Positions 44,581-53,300 of a stretch of 64,000 nucleotides of DNA are shown here, in pieces (the stretch's first letter is position 1; the number at the start of each line of letters is the position of its first letter). This stretch comes from Anaerolineales bacterium. Lineage in GTDB: Bacteria; Chloroflexota; Anaerolineae; Anaerolineales; UBA4823. The DNA lies in assembly GCA_025057645.1 (NCBI GenBank), contig JANXBJ010000004.1, positions 1-64,000 on the forward strand, in the 5' to 3' direction. Both the position numbers and the translations under genes were made by a program. The notes below the pieces were generated by a model. That model ran no database searches. It worked only from the letters and a program-made list of their open reading frames with translations, and was not told the DNA's origin.

Positions 44581-44618
44581 ACCTTCCGCAGGGTAGCACT
44601 TGCGGAAGGTTATCCTTT
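44581..44618 (+). terminator. Terminator after the lipoprotein pair
   Basis: ACCTTCCGCA and TGCGGAAGGT form a perfect 10-bp stem with a 10-nt loop (44581-44610), followed by TATCCTTT. It lies 30 nt past the stop and separates the lipoproteins from the convergent aldolase gene. Confidence 0.6.
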
Positions 44619-44670
44619 GGGCGAGAAAAATGGACTTCCGATCAAATCCGGTTGAGTCAGAGAAAAGGGC

Positions 44671-45954
44671 CTATACTCCCCAGCAGGCCGCCAAGTAGTC
44701 ATCGAGCACCGAGCGGATCGCCCTCATGATCACCTGTTGTGGCCATTGAGGGGTTCTGAGGAGCGATGCCCAGTCCTCCGCTTGGGGAAGATATTGGCGA
44801 AGCAAACCGGGGGGGATAGCCCTGCCGTGGAGGTTGTGGAGCAACTTTGCCAGAGCTGCTTGAACGGAGGGATCACTCCAGTAGTAACGGATGCGATCGC
44901 TGAGGCTAAATTTGCGCTTTAGGGCTTGCTCGGCAGGGGTTCCGCCGTAATAGCTTTGCCAATGAGTAGGATTCTCGAGCATTGCCCGCTCGAGGACTTG
45001 AAACAGGTGCGATTGCTCCTCAGTTGAGCACAGATGCTCTTCTATGTGGGCTAGGGCAAACACAGCTTCCCGAAAGGCAAAAGTGAGTGCAGGGCCTACC
45101 TTGAGGATGGCGAAATGATCGCTCACCATCTTGCGCAGGTTCTCTCGGGTCTGATAATCTGTGGAATGAGCTTCGAAGACAAGTGAGGGTTGTGCCTCAA
45201 TCCAGCGCACTAGAGACCGGGTGTTTTGAGGCTGATAACTAAAGATGAAATCATCGCCAAATTCCACCCCCGGTTGGACAACTAGGGCAACGACTTGATC
45301 GAGCAGAGCCGCAAGACCAGCTCTTCGGAAAGCCGATTGAACGGCAGAGAAGCTCTCCTGGAGATTCGCAACCTCTGTCACAGCGATACCCGTCTCTGCC
45401 ACAGGAGCACCGCCCGGGGGAGGGACTTCAGAGCCGATCACGAAACGCAGGCGGTTTAGGCTTTCTTGATCCGGGGCAGCTTGAACAGCGGCCAAAGCGA
45501 GTTGGGCTGTGCGTTCGGCAATAATCTCAAGTGGCAAGGGTTGGGTGAGATCATCATCTCCTAAGGGCATGCTGGCGTCGAGATGGATTTTTTGATAGCC
45601 AGCCTGCACAGAAGCGCGGACAAGCTCTTGGGCCTTTTCCATAGCGCGCTCTGCGCCTTCTCTGCGCCAGGGGTAGGGCCCAAGGTGGTCACCACCTATT
45701 AGAAGCCGCTCCTTCGGGAAGTCCTCTTGATCTGCGAGAGAACCGAGATAAGCGACAAACTCAGCCGGTGTCATGCCAGTGTAGCCGCCCTCTTGATTGA
45801 CCTGATTGCAAGTGGACTCGATCAGTAGAGGCTTATCCAAGGGAGCATAGGCGCGCAAGGCCGTCCTCAGCACCCAGGGGTGGGAAGAACAAATCGAAGG
45901 GATGCCGAGGGCAATTTCTCGGTGCTGAGCGGCAACGATTTCATCTAGAAACAT
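44671..45954 (-). CDS. gatZ: Tagatose-1,6-bisphosphate aldolase subunit GatZ/KbaZ
   Basis: A 427-residue protein of the GatZ/KbaZ family (IPSICSSHPWVLRTALR, LIESTCNQVNQEGGYTGMTP, LIGGDHLGPYPWR, KIHLDASMPL, FEAHSTDYQT, LKVGPALTFAFREA). Known members act with GatY/KbaY to cleave tagatose 1,6-bisphosphate into two triose phosphates. No GatY is in the window, so the partner is elsewhere or this protein acts alone. The ATG at 45954 has GAGGAGG 9 nt upstream and overlaps the kinase gene by 14 nt, implying coupled translation. Confidence 0.88.
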   Translation of the reverse strand: MFLDEIVAAQHREIALGIPSICSSHPWVLRTALRAYAPLDKPLLIESTCNQVNQEGGYTGMTPAEFVAYLGSLADQEDFPKERLLIGGDHLGPYPWRREGAERAMEKAQELVRASVQAGYQKIHLDASMPLGDDDLTQPLPLEIIAERTAQLALAAVQAAPDQESLNRLRFVIGSEVPPPGGAPVAETGIAVTEVANLQESFSAVQSAFRRAGLAALLDQVVALVVQPGVEFGDDFIFSYQPQNTRSLVRWIEAQPSLVFEAHSTDYQTRENLRKMVSDHFAILKVGPALTFAFREAVFALAHIEEHLCSTEEQSHLFQVLERAMLENPTHWQSYYGGTPAEQALKRKFSLSDRIRYYWSDPSVQAALAKLLHNLHGRAIPPGLLRQYLPQAEDWASLLRTPQWPQQVIMRAIRSVLDDYLAACWGV

Positions 45955-46864
45955 ATCGCAATGCCTCCTCAAGTGTAGGTTGAGCGTTCACCCCGCCGGC
46001 AGCCCGGGTGGAAAGCGAGCCATAGACAACGGCAAGCTCGAGGGACTTCCTCAAGGGGAAGCCTGCTAAATAGCCGTATAGGAAACCTGCGTTGAAGGAA
46101 TCGCCGGCCCCCACGGTGTCGACCACTTGCACCGGTAGCGCCGGCACGACGACGGTTTCGTTGTCGCAGCGGGCGATGGCACCTTTCTCCCCTAATTTAA
46201 CCACAATTATGGGGCACCTCTGCCCGAGGAGATCCAGCGCCTGGGGGAGATGGGCAGCAGAGGCGATGGCCAAAGCTTCTTGTTCGTTGGGCAAAAAGAC
46301 ATCCACTTGAGCGATCAAGTCCAAGACACCCTCCCATTTTCCACTTGGGTCCCAGTTCGTATCTAAGGAGATCGTTAGACCGAAATTGCGGGCGCGGCGG
46401 AAGAGCGAGGGCAATCCGGGGCGCAAACGGCTCTGGAGAAACAGGCTGCAAACGTGAAGGTGGCGCGCTCGGGCAAGCAAAGCATCGGGGATCTGGTCGG
46501 CCTCCAAAGCACTTATACACCCTAGGTAAGTTAGGATAGCGCGATCGCCGCTGCGGCTTAGAATGACGCTTACCCCAGTCTTTTGGTGAGGTGAGACAAG
46601 GATGGAAGAAGTATCCACATTGCGTTGGCGCAAAGCCTCCTGCATGAACCTGCCCAGCGGGTCATCGCCCACTACACCAATGAGCGCAATTTTGAGGCCG
46701 AGCCGAGCCGCTCCGCAGGCGAAGATCGCCGAAGAGGAGCCGATGGTCATCTCGAAGTCTTGCACCAGAACCTCCCGCTGTCCAAAGCGCGGCTCAAGGT
46801 TGGGGTCGTTAAGGATGAGGTCCGGGTTGATCTCGCCGGGGACAAGGATGTCGATATTTCTCAT
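45941..46864 (-). CDS. PfkB family carbohydrate kinase
   Basis: A 307-residue ribokinase-family protein. The catalytic C-terminal motif DTVGAGDSFNAGFLYG, with the Asp base, and the N-terminal signature region GSSSAIFACGAARLGLKIALIG are visible. Because it is co-transcribed with GatZ, tagatose-6-phosphate kinase is the most economical role, but ketodeoxygluconate or fructokinase activity cannot be excluded. The ATG at 46864 has GGAGGGG upstream. It diverges from the DeoR regulator gene. Confidence 0.82.
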   Translation of the reverse strand: MRNIDILVPGEINPDLILNDPNLEPRFGQREVLVQDFEMTIGSSSAIFACGAARLGLKIALIGVVGDDPLGRFMQEALRQRNVDTSSILVSPHQKTGVSVILSRSGDRAILTYLGCISALEADQIPDALLARARHLHVCSLFLQSRLRPGLPSLFRRARNFGLTISLDTNWDPSGKWEGVLDLIAQVDVFLPNEQEALAIASAAHLPQALDLLGQRCPIIVVKLGEKGAIARCDNETVVVPALPVQVVDTVGAGDSFNAGFLYGYLAGFPLRKSLELAVVYGSLSTRAAGGVNAQPTLEEALRYVSR

Positions 46865-46981
46865 ACCCCTCCGCCTGCCTAAGGAAAGTTCAATCTTAGC
46901 TCTAACAAGTATCTTCCTCAGTCCACAAAAACAAAAATAGCCCTAACGGAAAGGTCGAACAACTCTCCTGAAAACTAAAAA

Positions 46982-47048
46982 AACCAATCAAAAAGCTTCG
47001 AAAAGACCCTTGAAAATTTGTCGATTTTATGTTTTAATGAGATTGGTT
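46982..47048. promoter_or_regulatory. Divergent control region with inverted repeat and promoter
   Basis: AACCAATC (46982-46989) and GATTGGTT (47041-47048) are perfect 8-bp complements 51 nt apart in an AT-rich stretch. They flank a plus-strand promoter-like pair, TTGAAA (47010-47015) and TTTAAT (47033-47038) with 17-nt spacing. This is a plausible operator pair for the DeoR regulator. Confidence 0.45.
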
Positions 47049-47101
47049 AATATCTTTTTTGATCTTTAGTGCATCAAATTATAACACATAAAAGATTGTT
47101 T

Positions 47102-47941
47102 ATGAGTGGATCAAGCAACCTTTCAAATATAGAACGACAAGAACAGATTGTTCAACTACTCTCTCGCCAGAAGCGCGTCACGGTTAATGATTTATGCGAG
47201 GCTTTCTCCATCAGCAAAGCAACCGCAAGACGAGACTTGGAAGTTCTAGCCAGTCAAGGGAAAATTCAGCGTGTTCATGGGGGGGCTATCCTGGTCAGCT
47301 CAGCTCCGCCGGAGATGCCCATCCTCCAACGCCAAAGCGAGCAGGCGGAAGAAAAGAGACAGATCGGAATTGCTGCCGCTCAATTGGTTTCCGATGGCTC
47401 AACGGTCTTCCTCGGGAGTGGCAGCACTGTTCTAGAGGTCGCCAGAAACCTGCGGGATCGCAGGAACCTCACTGTAGTTACTAATTCATTACCCGTAATT
47501 AACATCTTTGCCGATGTCCAAGATATCACCCTAGTAGTGATCGGAGGTCTATTCCGAAAAAGCGAACTTTCTTTCATTGGACATCTCACGGAGCAAGCAC
47601 TAAGAGAAATTAATGTCGATCAGGTCATCATGGGGGCACGTGCAATCAGTCTCACCCATGGACTGACAAACGATTATTTACCCGAAACGATGACCGATCG
47701 AGCCATTATCCAAATCGGTCGAAGGGTAATCTTGGTGGTTGACCACACGAAATTCGGACGGATTTCCACCGCTTTTTTAGCTCCTTTGGACGCTATCCAC
47801 GTGGTCGTTACGGATTCCCGGACCCCTCGCTCTTTTTGTGAGGGTCTAGAGGCAAGGGGAATCCAAGTTATAAGAGCCGGTAGTGAACGAACAGAAAAGG
47901 GAAGAGTAGAGGAAGGAGGTGAAGAGCCAGGTCCTTTGTAA
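47102..47941 (+). CDS. DeoR/GlpR family transcriptional regulator
   Basis: A 279-residue regulator. An N-terminal DeoR helix-turn-helix (ERQEQIVQLLSRQKRVTVNDL, FSISKATARRDLEVLASQGKIQRVHGGAI) is followed by the DeoR C-terminal sugar-phosphate sensor domain (FLGSGSTVLEVARNL, VVTNSLPVINIF, MGARAISLTHGLT, VVDHTKFGR). Members repress sugar catabolic operons until a phosphorylated sugar binds. It sits between the two arms of the regulon. The ATG at 47102 lacks a clear ribosome site. Confidence 0.88.
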   Translation: MSGSSNLSNIERQEQIVQLLSRQKRVTVNDLCEAFSISKATARRDLEVLASQGKIQRVHGGAILVSSAPPEMPILQRQSEQAEEKRQIGIAAAQLVSDGSTVFLGSGSTVLEVARNLRDRRNLTVVTNSLPVINIFADVQDITLVVIGGLFRKSELSFIGHLTEQALREINVDQVIMGARAISLTHGLTNDYLPETMTDRAIIQIGRRVILVVDHTKFGRISTAFLAPLDAIHVVVTDSRTPRSFCEGLEARGIQVIRAGSERTEKGRVEEGGEEPGPL

Positions 47942-48010
47942 ATCAAAAACGAGCGAGATCGACAAATATCACCCTAATAAACCTTAGTCTTAACGAGAGG
48001 AGAGTTGAAA

Positions 48011-49129
48011 ATGAAAGCAATAAGATTGATTCTTTACTCAGTGATAATCCTTACCCTTCTTGTGAGCTGTGCTCCAGCAGCGACAGAAGCCCCTTCGGCA
48101 CCTGCGAAGACGGAAGCCCCTGCTGCTCCAGCCCAAACCGAAGCCCCACAGGTTCAAGAGCCAGTTAGCGGAGCCCCTACTGGAAAGAAGCTCACTTACT
48201 GCTACATTACTCCCGGTCCCGATACGTGGTATAAGAGAGATGTTGAAGGCTTCCAGTATGGAGCTAGCCTAGATGGAGTGGAAGTGATTGTGGTGAATTC
48301 CGATTATGATGTTGAGAAGGAACTAGCCAATATTGAATTTTGCATTAACCAAGGCTCGGACGGCATTAGTGTCTTCTCGTTCAACGAAAACGGGGCTATC
48401 ATTGCTGCTCGACGAGGTCAAGAGGCCGGAATCCCTGTCGTGGCTACGGACTCGGTAGGTTCGGTCGCAGCCTCGGGACAGGAAATTGTGGCAGAAATCG
48501 ATTTTGACTGGACTGCCATGGGAGAAACGTATGCCCAGTGGATGGCAGATAACTATCCCGGCGAAGATTTTGTAATTATTACGGGTAACTTCGAGTCCAT
48601 CCCCTGCCAGAAAATCAACGAGGCTATGAAGAGGAAGTCCGAAGAATTGGGTAAGAACAAACTCCTTGACATTCGCGATGCTGACTACAACCCCAACAAG
48701 GCGGTGGAAGTTGCCCAAGACCTACTTCAGTCGGGCTTGGACTTCAAGATTATGTTTATCATGGACGAAGACATGGCAGCGGCTGTTATCCGCATGTTGA
48801 AGGACCGGGGTGTCCTAAACAACCCAATAAAGGTTATCGCTCAAAATGGATCTCCCGCTGGCATTCCGTTGGTTAAGTCCGGCGAGCTAAAATTCACCAT
48901 CAGTAGCTCTCCAGGTTGGGAAGGTTACATCGCCTACCTAGCTCTCCACAACTATGTTATCGGCAAGATCAGAAAAGTGAACCAGCATATATTCTTGCCT
49001 ATTATGCCAGTTACTGAAGAAAACATTGATGATCCAATGCAAGTCGTCCCCTGGGAAGTAGTCCCGGACGTGTATGAGAAACTAACGCAACAATACTTCC
49101 CTGAATTATTGGAATACCGAAAACAGTAA
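48011..49129 (+). CDS. Sugar ABC transporter substrate-binding lipoprotein (RbsB-like)
   Basis: A 372-residue lipoprotein: signal peptide, lipobox LLVSC, Ala/Pro/Glu-rich linker, then a Peripla_BP_4 fold (TYCYITPGPDTWYKRDVEGFQ, NQGSDGISVFSFNENGAI, AGIPVVATDSVG, ILGD-type hinge replaced by IITGNFESIPCQKINEAM, VEVAQDLLQSGLDFKIMFIMDEDMAAAVIRML). It delivers a mono- or oligosaccharide to the downstream importer. The ATG at 48011 has GAGAGGAG upstream. A strong hairpin follows the stop. Confidence 0.88.
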   Translation: MKAIRLILYSVIILTLLVSCAPAATEAPSAPAKTEAPAAPAQTEAPQVQEPVSGAPTGKKLTYCYITPGPDTWYKRDVEGFQYGASLDGVEVIVVNSDYDVEKELANIEFCINQGSDGISVFSFNENGAIIAARRGQEAGIPVVATDSVGSVAASGQEIVAEIDFDWTAMGETYAQWMADNYPGEDFVIITGNFESIPCQKINEAMKRKSEELGKNKLLDIRDADYNPNKAVEVAQDLLQSGLDFKIMFIMDEDMAAAVIRMLKDRGVLNNPIKVIAQNGSPAGIPLVKSGELKFTISSSPGWEGYIAYLALHNYVIGKIRKVNQHIFLPIMPVTEENIDDPMQVVPWEVVPDVYEKLTQQYFPELLEYRKQ

Positions 49130-49143
49130 ACTATCACGCCAAA

Positions 49144-49173
49144 GTGGGGTATGAGTCTGAACTCATACCCCAC
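49144..49173 (+). promoter_or_regulatory. Intercistronic hairpin between sugar-binding protein and ATPase genes
   Basis: A perfect 13-bp stem (49144-49156 with 49161-49173) and 4-nt loop lie 14 nt after the binding-protein stop and about 60 nt before the ATPase start. With no U-tract, it is more likely an mRNA 3'-end stabiliser than a full terminator. Confidence 0.65.
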
Positions 49174-49234
49174 ACCGTATTCAGGACACCTTCTGTGCAG
49201 GTGAGAGAGATAGAGTAGAGGCGAGGTAGCAGGC

Positions 49235-50773
49235 GTGGAAGAGAGAGAAAGAATTCTAATCTTGAGCCATATCACAAAGGATTTTCCAGGCACACGAGCG
49301 CTGGACGATGTCAGTTTTGACCTCTACGCTGGAGAGATTCATTGCTTAGTCGGTGAAAATGGCGCGGGAAAATCAACCCTCATCAAAATCCTCTCTGGCG
49401 CAGAAAAGCCGGATCAAGGAGAGATCATACTATTCGGGAAGACGTATCGACACCTAACCACCAAGCAAGCCATCGATCTAAAAATCGCCACAATTTACCA
49501 AGACGTGGATCTAGTGGATAGCTTGACGGTGGCAGATAATATTTTCTTAGGAGTGGAATTGCGCGATCGCCTTGGGGTTGTTGACACAAAAAAGCAAGAA
49601 GAAATTGCGCAAGATATCATGAGGCGCCTGAATATCCACATCGATCCTCGGTTGTTAGTGGAAGAGCTATCTCCGGCTCAAAAGCAAATCCTTCAGCTTA
49701 TTAAGGCTCTACACCGAGATGCGCGCATCCTGATTATGGACGAACCGACGTCCTCATTAGGCATAGAGGAGACACGGGCTCTTCTTGAACTAGTCAGAAC
49801 ACTATCTAGCCAAGGGATTGGGATCATTTACATCTCACATTACCTTCAGGAGGTTACTCAAATTGGAGACAGAATTACTGTCCTGAAGGATGGCAAGACA
49901 GTTGCCTGCTACCGCAAGTCAGAATTTACGATCGAGCAATTGATTCGAGACATGGTAGGAAGAGAGGCGAGTCTTTTCTATCGCAAGGATCCTGTGCCTA
50001 TAGGGGAGGTGGGCTTGAGAGTTGAAAACTACTCTGGGAAGAGTTTGGTCAAGAACGTCTCTTTTGAGGTGCGTCATGGGGAAATCTTTGGCCTCGGGGG
50101 CATGGTAGGCTCTGGGAGGACGGAACTCGTCAATCTAATCTTCGGAATAGACAGGAGGGATTCGGGTGAACTGTATTTGGACGGACAAAGAATTACTCCC
50201 AATTCCCCTCGTCAAGCAATTCGGCATCGAATGTGCCTAATTACTGAGGACCGAAAGGGAAGTGGAATTTTCCCCTTCCGATCTGTCAAGGAGAACATAT
50301 CGATTGCTCGAAATGAGCAGGAGAACAAAGTCGCACTTCGCCTTTCGGCTGAAAGGCAACGGGTTGAAAAGATTATAAAAGCCCTTAAAATACAATTAGC
50401 CTCGATTGAACAAGACATAAACAGTCTAAGCGGCGGAAATCAGCAGAAAAGTATTTTGGGGAGATGGTTGCTAAACGAAGCAGACGTTTTCATCTTTGAT
50501 GAGCCAACGAAGGGAGTGGATATTGGGTCGAAAGAGGAAATTTACCGTATCATGACAGATCTCTGCCGTCAGCAGAAGTGCATTATTATGGTCTCGTCCG
50601 ACATGCCTGAATTAATTTCTATGAGTGATCGAATAGGGGTGATGCGGGATGGGAGGCTGATTGCAATTGTCAATGCGCGTGAGATCTCTGAAGAAGAATT
50701 GTTGCGGATTTATTTAGGTTACTATGTTGAGGAGAAGAGCAATGGTAGATATGTCGAGTACGTCTCTCAGTAA
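49235..50773 (+). CDS. Sugar ABC transporter ATPase (RbsA/MglA-like, two domains)
   Basis: A 512-residue protein with two nucleotide-binding domains. The first has Walker A GENGAGKST, signature LSPAQKQ, Walker B ILIMDEPTSSL and switch His YISHYL. The second has a degenerate Walker A region (GMVGSGRTELV), signature LSGGNQQK and Walker B VFIFDEP. This asymmetry is normal for carbohydrate CUT2 importers. The start is GTG at 49235. It overlaps the permease gene by 32 nt. Confidence 0.9.
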   Translation: MEERERILILSHITKDFPGTRALDDVSFDLYAGEIHCLVGENGAGKSTLIKILSGAEKPDQGEIILFGKTYRHLTTKQAIDLKIATIYQDVDLVDSLTVADNIFLGVELRDRLGVVDTKKQEEIAQDIMRRLNIHIDPRLLVEELSPAQKQILQLIKALHRDARILIMDEPTSSLGIEETRALLELVRTLSSQGIGIIYISHYLQEVTQIGDRITVLKDGKTVACYRKSEFTIEQLIRDMVGREASLFYRKDPVPIGEVGLRVENYSGKSLVKNVSFEVRHGEIFGLGGMVGSGRTELVNLIFGIDRRDSGELYLDGQRITPNSPRQAIRHRMCLITEDRKGSGIFPFRSVKENISIARNEQENKVALRLSAERQRVEKIIKALKIQLASIEQDINSLSGGNQQKSILGRWLLNEADVFIFDEPTKGVDIGSKEEIYRIMTDLCRQQKCIIMVSSDMPELISMSDRIGVMRDGRLIAIVNAREISEEELLRIYLGYYVEEKSNGRYVEYVSQ

Positions 50774-51743
50774 ACCAATTGAGCGCCCTCACATTCCTAC
50801 GTGGCGGAGGATTATCGAGAATCAATGGTTTTTATTACTGATTGTCGTGTTTTTGATCTCAGGAGTTACCGGCTACGTAAACCCCCGCTATTTTATGCAG
50901 CAGAACCTAATGAATATTCTTGAGCAAATTTCCGTTCTAGGACTAGTCGCTGCTGGAGCAACGATATTAATCATAGCTGGAAATTTTGATATTTCGGTTG
51001 GCTCCATGATCGGGCTCTCTGCCTGTATTATGGCGATTCTCATTAACAGGGGTGTGAACGAATTTTTAGTTGGCGTCATAGGAGTGTTGGTTTGTATTCT
51101 CTGTGCCACACTAAACGGTGTGCTCTCAGTTGTCTTTCGCACACCTTCTTTTATTATTTCCCTCGCAATGATGGGGGTCTATCATGGCATTGCGCTTGCT
51201 CTAACCCAAGGCGTGATCCAAACAATCTATGGACGATTTGAATTTATTGCTAGCACAAAATTGCTTGGGTTTTTCCCTCTCCTATTCTTCATCAGCATCT
51301 TGGGTTATCTGTTCGTTCACATTATCCTAAAATATACCCAAATCGGGAGAAGGGTCTTCGCCATAGGCAACAATCCCCGTGCTGCATTCCTTGCGGGTAT
51401 AAACGTTCCCCTGAATACTATTCTATTCTTCTTCCTCAATGGAATTTTAGTCGGGATGGCCTCCGTGTTAATACTCTCCCGCTTGGGAGCTGCTCTACCT
51501 TCAACTGGCTCTGGACTCGAATTAAGAGCCATAGGGGCAGTGGTTATAGGAGGCGTTCCGATAACTGGAGGAAGGGGAAATATCTTAGGCACTTTCCTCG
51601 GGGTTCTTCTAATGGGAGTTATTTCAAACAGTCTGAACATGATGCGGGTCAACCCTTATTTTCAGGAGGTTGCGTATGGTTTATTGATTATCTTTGCAGT
51701 AGCAATTAGCTCGATTCGCTATCGGTGGCTGGGAGCACGATAA
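50742..51743 (+). CDS. Sugar ABC transporter permease (RbsC-like)
   Basis: A 333-residue CUT2 permease with about nine membrane segments. Family motifs: NILEQISVLGLVAAGATILIIAG, NFDISVGSMIGLSA, FIISLAMMGVYHGIAL, GNNPRAAFLAGI, GAVVIGGVPITGGRGNILGTFLGVLLMGVISNSLNMM (quoted as separate conserved blocks). It pairs with the two-domain ATPase to import the sugar. The ATG at 50742 has GAGGAG upstream, inside the ATPase 3' end. Confidence 0.9.
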   Translation: MVDMSSTSLSKPIERPHIPTWRRIIENQWFLLLIVVFLISGVTGYVNPRYFMQQNLMNILEQISVLGLVAAGATILIIAGNFDISVGSMIGLSACIMAILINRGVNEFLVGVIGVLVCILCATLNGVLSVVFRTPSFIISLAMMGVYHGIALALTQGVIQTIYGRFEFIASTKLLGFFPLLFFISILGYLFVHIILKYTQIGRRVFAIGNNPRAAFLAGINVPLNTILFFFLNGILVGMASVLILSRLGAALPSTGSGLELRAIGAVVIGGVPITGGRGNILGTFLGVLLMGVISNSLNMMRVNPYFQEVAYGLLIIFAVAISSIRYRWLGAR

Positions 51744-51824
51744 AAAAACCTTGGACTTGATGGGACTTTGCTGGATATTTGGATATGTCTGGACATAACC
51801 TGATCCTAGAAAGGAGAGAGTAAA

Positions 51825-53252
51825 ATGCCCAAAATCGCAATTATCGGTGCAGGCAGTATTGTCTTTTGCAAGACCTTAATTCTTGATATCCTCAACAGCG
51901 GCCTTGAAGATCTTGAATTTGCCCTAATGGCTCCTTCAACGCTTAAGACAACCTGGGTGAAAGAATTTGCCGAGCGCGTGATAGAGGCCAATCGCTTAGA
52001 CGCAAAGGTCTTTGTAACAACGGATCGCCGCAAGGCGGTGGACGGAGCAAAATACATTATCTCCACCTACCAAATTGGAGGGCTTAAGGCAACCACACTA
52101 GACTACGAAATCCCGATGAAGTATGGTGTGGATCAGTGTATTGGGGATACCTTAGGACCGGGTGGCATCTTCCGTGCATTGAGAAGTATTCCCGTTGCTT
52201 TAGAGTTGGCTAAAGACATAGTCGAACTAAGCCCAGATGCATATCTTCTGAATTACGTGAATCCAATGTCTATGGTGTGCTGGAGCCTAGGCACAACACC
52301 GGTTAAGTTCGTGGGCTTGTGCCATGGTGTCCAAGTCTCTTTAGACTTAATTAGTAGCTACACGGGTGTTCCCAAGAACGAGATTGTGTTCTTAAGTGCC
52401 GGAATAAACCATATGGCATGGTTCCTAAAGTTGGAGCATAAGGGACGAGATCTGTATCCCTTACTACGAGAGCGATTCGAACTCCCCGAATTTTACGCAA
52501 ATGAGAAGGTGCGCGGTGAAGTCTTTCGGCATTTTGGCTATTTTATGACTGAGTCAACCGGCCATCTCTCAGAGTATTTGCCCTACTTCCGCAAGAACAA
52601 GAAGGCTCTTGAGCTCTACTGCAATGAGCCCATGTTTGGCGGAGAGAGCGGTGCCCACGTGCGATGGTCAAAAATTGTGGCTGAGAAATACGGTTCAGAA
52701 AATATCCTGAAGGACGAGCCTTCTACTTTGCCGCCACGCAGCATTGAATATGGCTCCTACATCATCGAAGCTATTGAGAAGAATATTCCCTTTCACTTCC
52801 AAGGGAATGTTATCAACGATGGGATGATCTCAAACTTGCCTCAAGACGCGTGCGTTGAGGGTCCGATGATTGCTGATGGAAGTGGGCTTCATAAAATTAT
52901 TGTTGGTGAACTTCCTCCACAATGTGCCGCGCTGAATCTCACTAACATTAATGTGCATCGCCTTACAGTCGAAGCAGCGATTAGTGGTGATCCAGAAAAG
53001 ATTGTCCATGCTTGTGCTCTGGACCCTTTGACTGGCGCCGTACTAACTCTCAAAGAAATTCGAGAGATGGCCTCGGAAATGCTCGAAGCCCAAAGAGAAT
53101 GGTTGCCTCAATTTGCAGGAAAGAGAATCCAACCGAAGCCTACAATTATAATCCCACCCGATGTAAAGCGTGCAGAAGTTCCTCTTGACCCCGCCCTAGC
53201 GATTGCAGCCCGCTTTGGTGAGCTCAGCGCCCCGGCGAAACAAACCCCCTAA
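51825..53252 (+). CDS. Glycoside hydrolase family 4 protein, alpha-galactosidase (MelA)-like
   Basis: A 475-residue GH4 enzyme. It has the N-terminal NAD-binding motif IAIIGAGSIVFCKTL and the metal-binding Cys and His in GLCHGVQ and SAGINHMAWF. Conserved NYVNPMSM and GYFMTESTGHLSEYLPYF follow the pattern of E. coli MelA. GH4 enzymes need NAD+ and Mn2+ and act by oxidation-elimination. The CHGVQ version points to unphosphorylated substrates such as alpha-galactosides, which fits ABC rather than PTS uptake. There is no signal peptide, so it works on imported sugar. The ATG has AGGAGAG upstream. Confidence 0.86.
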   Translation: MPKIAIIGAGSIVFCKTLILDILNSGLEDLEFALMAPSTLKTTWVKEFAERVIEANRLDAKVFVTTDRRKAVDGAKYIISTYQIGGLKATTLDYEIPMKYGVDQCIGDTLGPGGIFRALRSIPVALELAKDIVELSPDAYLLNYVNPMSMVCWSLGTTPVKFVGLCHGVQVSLDLISSYTGVPKNEIVFLSAGINHMAWFLKLEHKGRDLYPLLRERFELPEFYANEKVRGEVFRHFGYFMTESTGHLSEYLPYFRKNKKALELYCNEPMFGGESGAHVRWSKIVAEKYGSENILKDEPSTLPPRSIEYGSYIIEAIEKNIPFHFQGNVINDGMISNLPQDACVEGPMIADGSGLHKIIVGELPPQCAALNLTNINVHRLTVEAAISGDPEKIVHACALDPLTGAVLTLKEIREMASEMLEAQREWLPQFAGKRIQPKPTIIIPPDVKRAEVPLDPALAIAARFGELSAPAKQTP

Positions 53253-53300
53253 GAAAATGCAGACTTTCGCATGAACTTCTAGGCTTTTTAGAAGGTGCTC

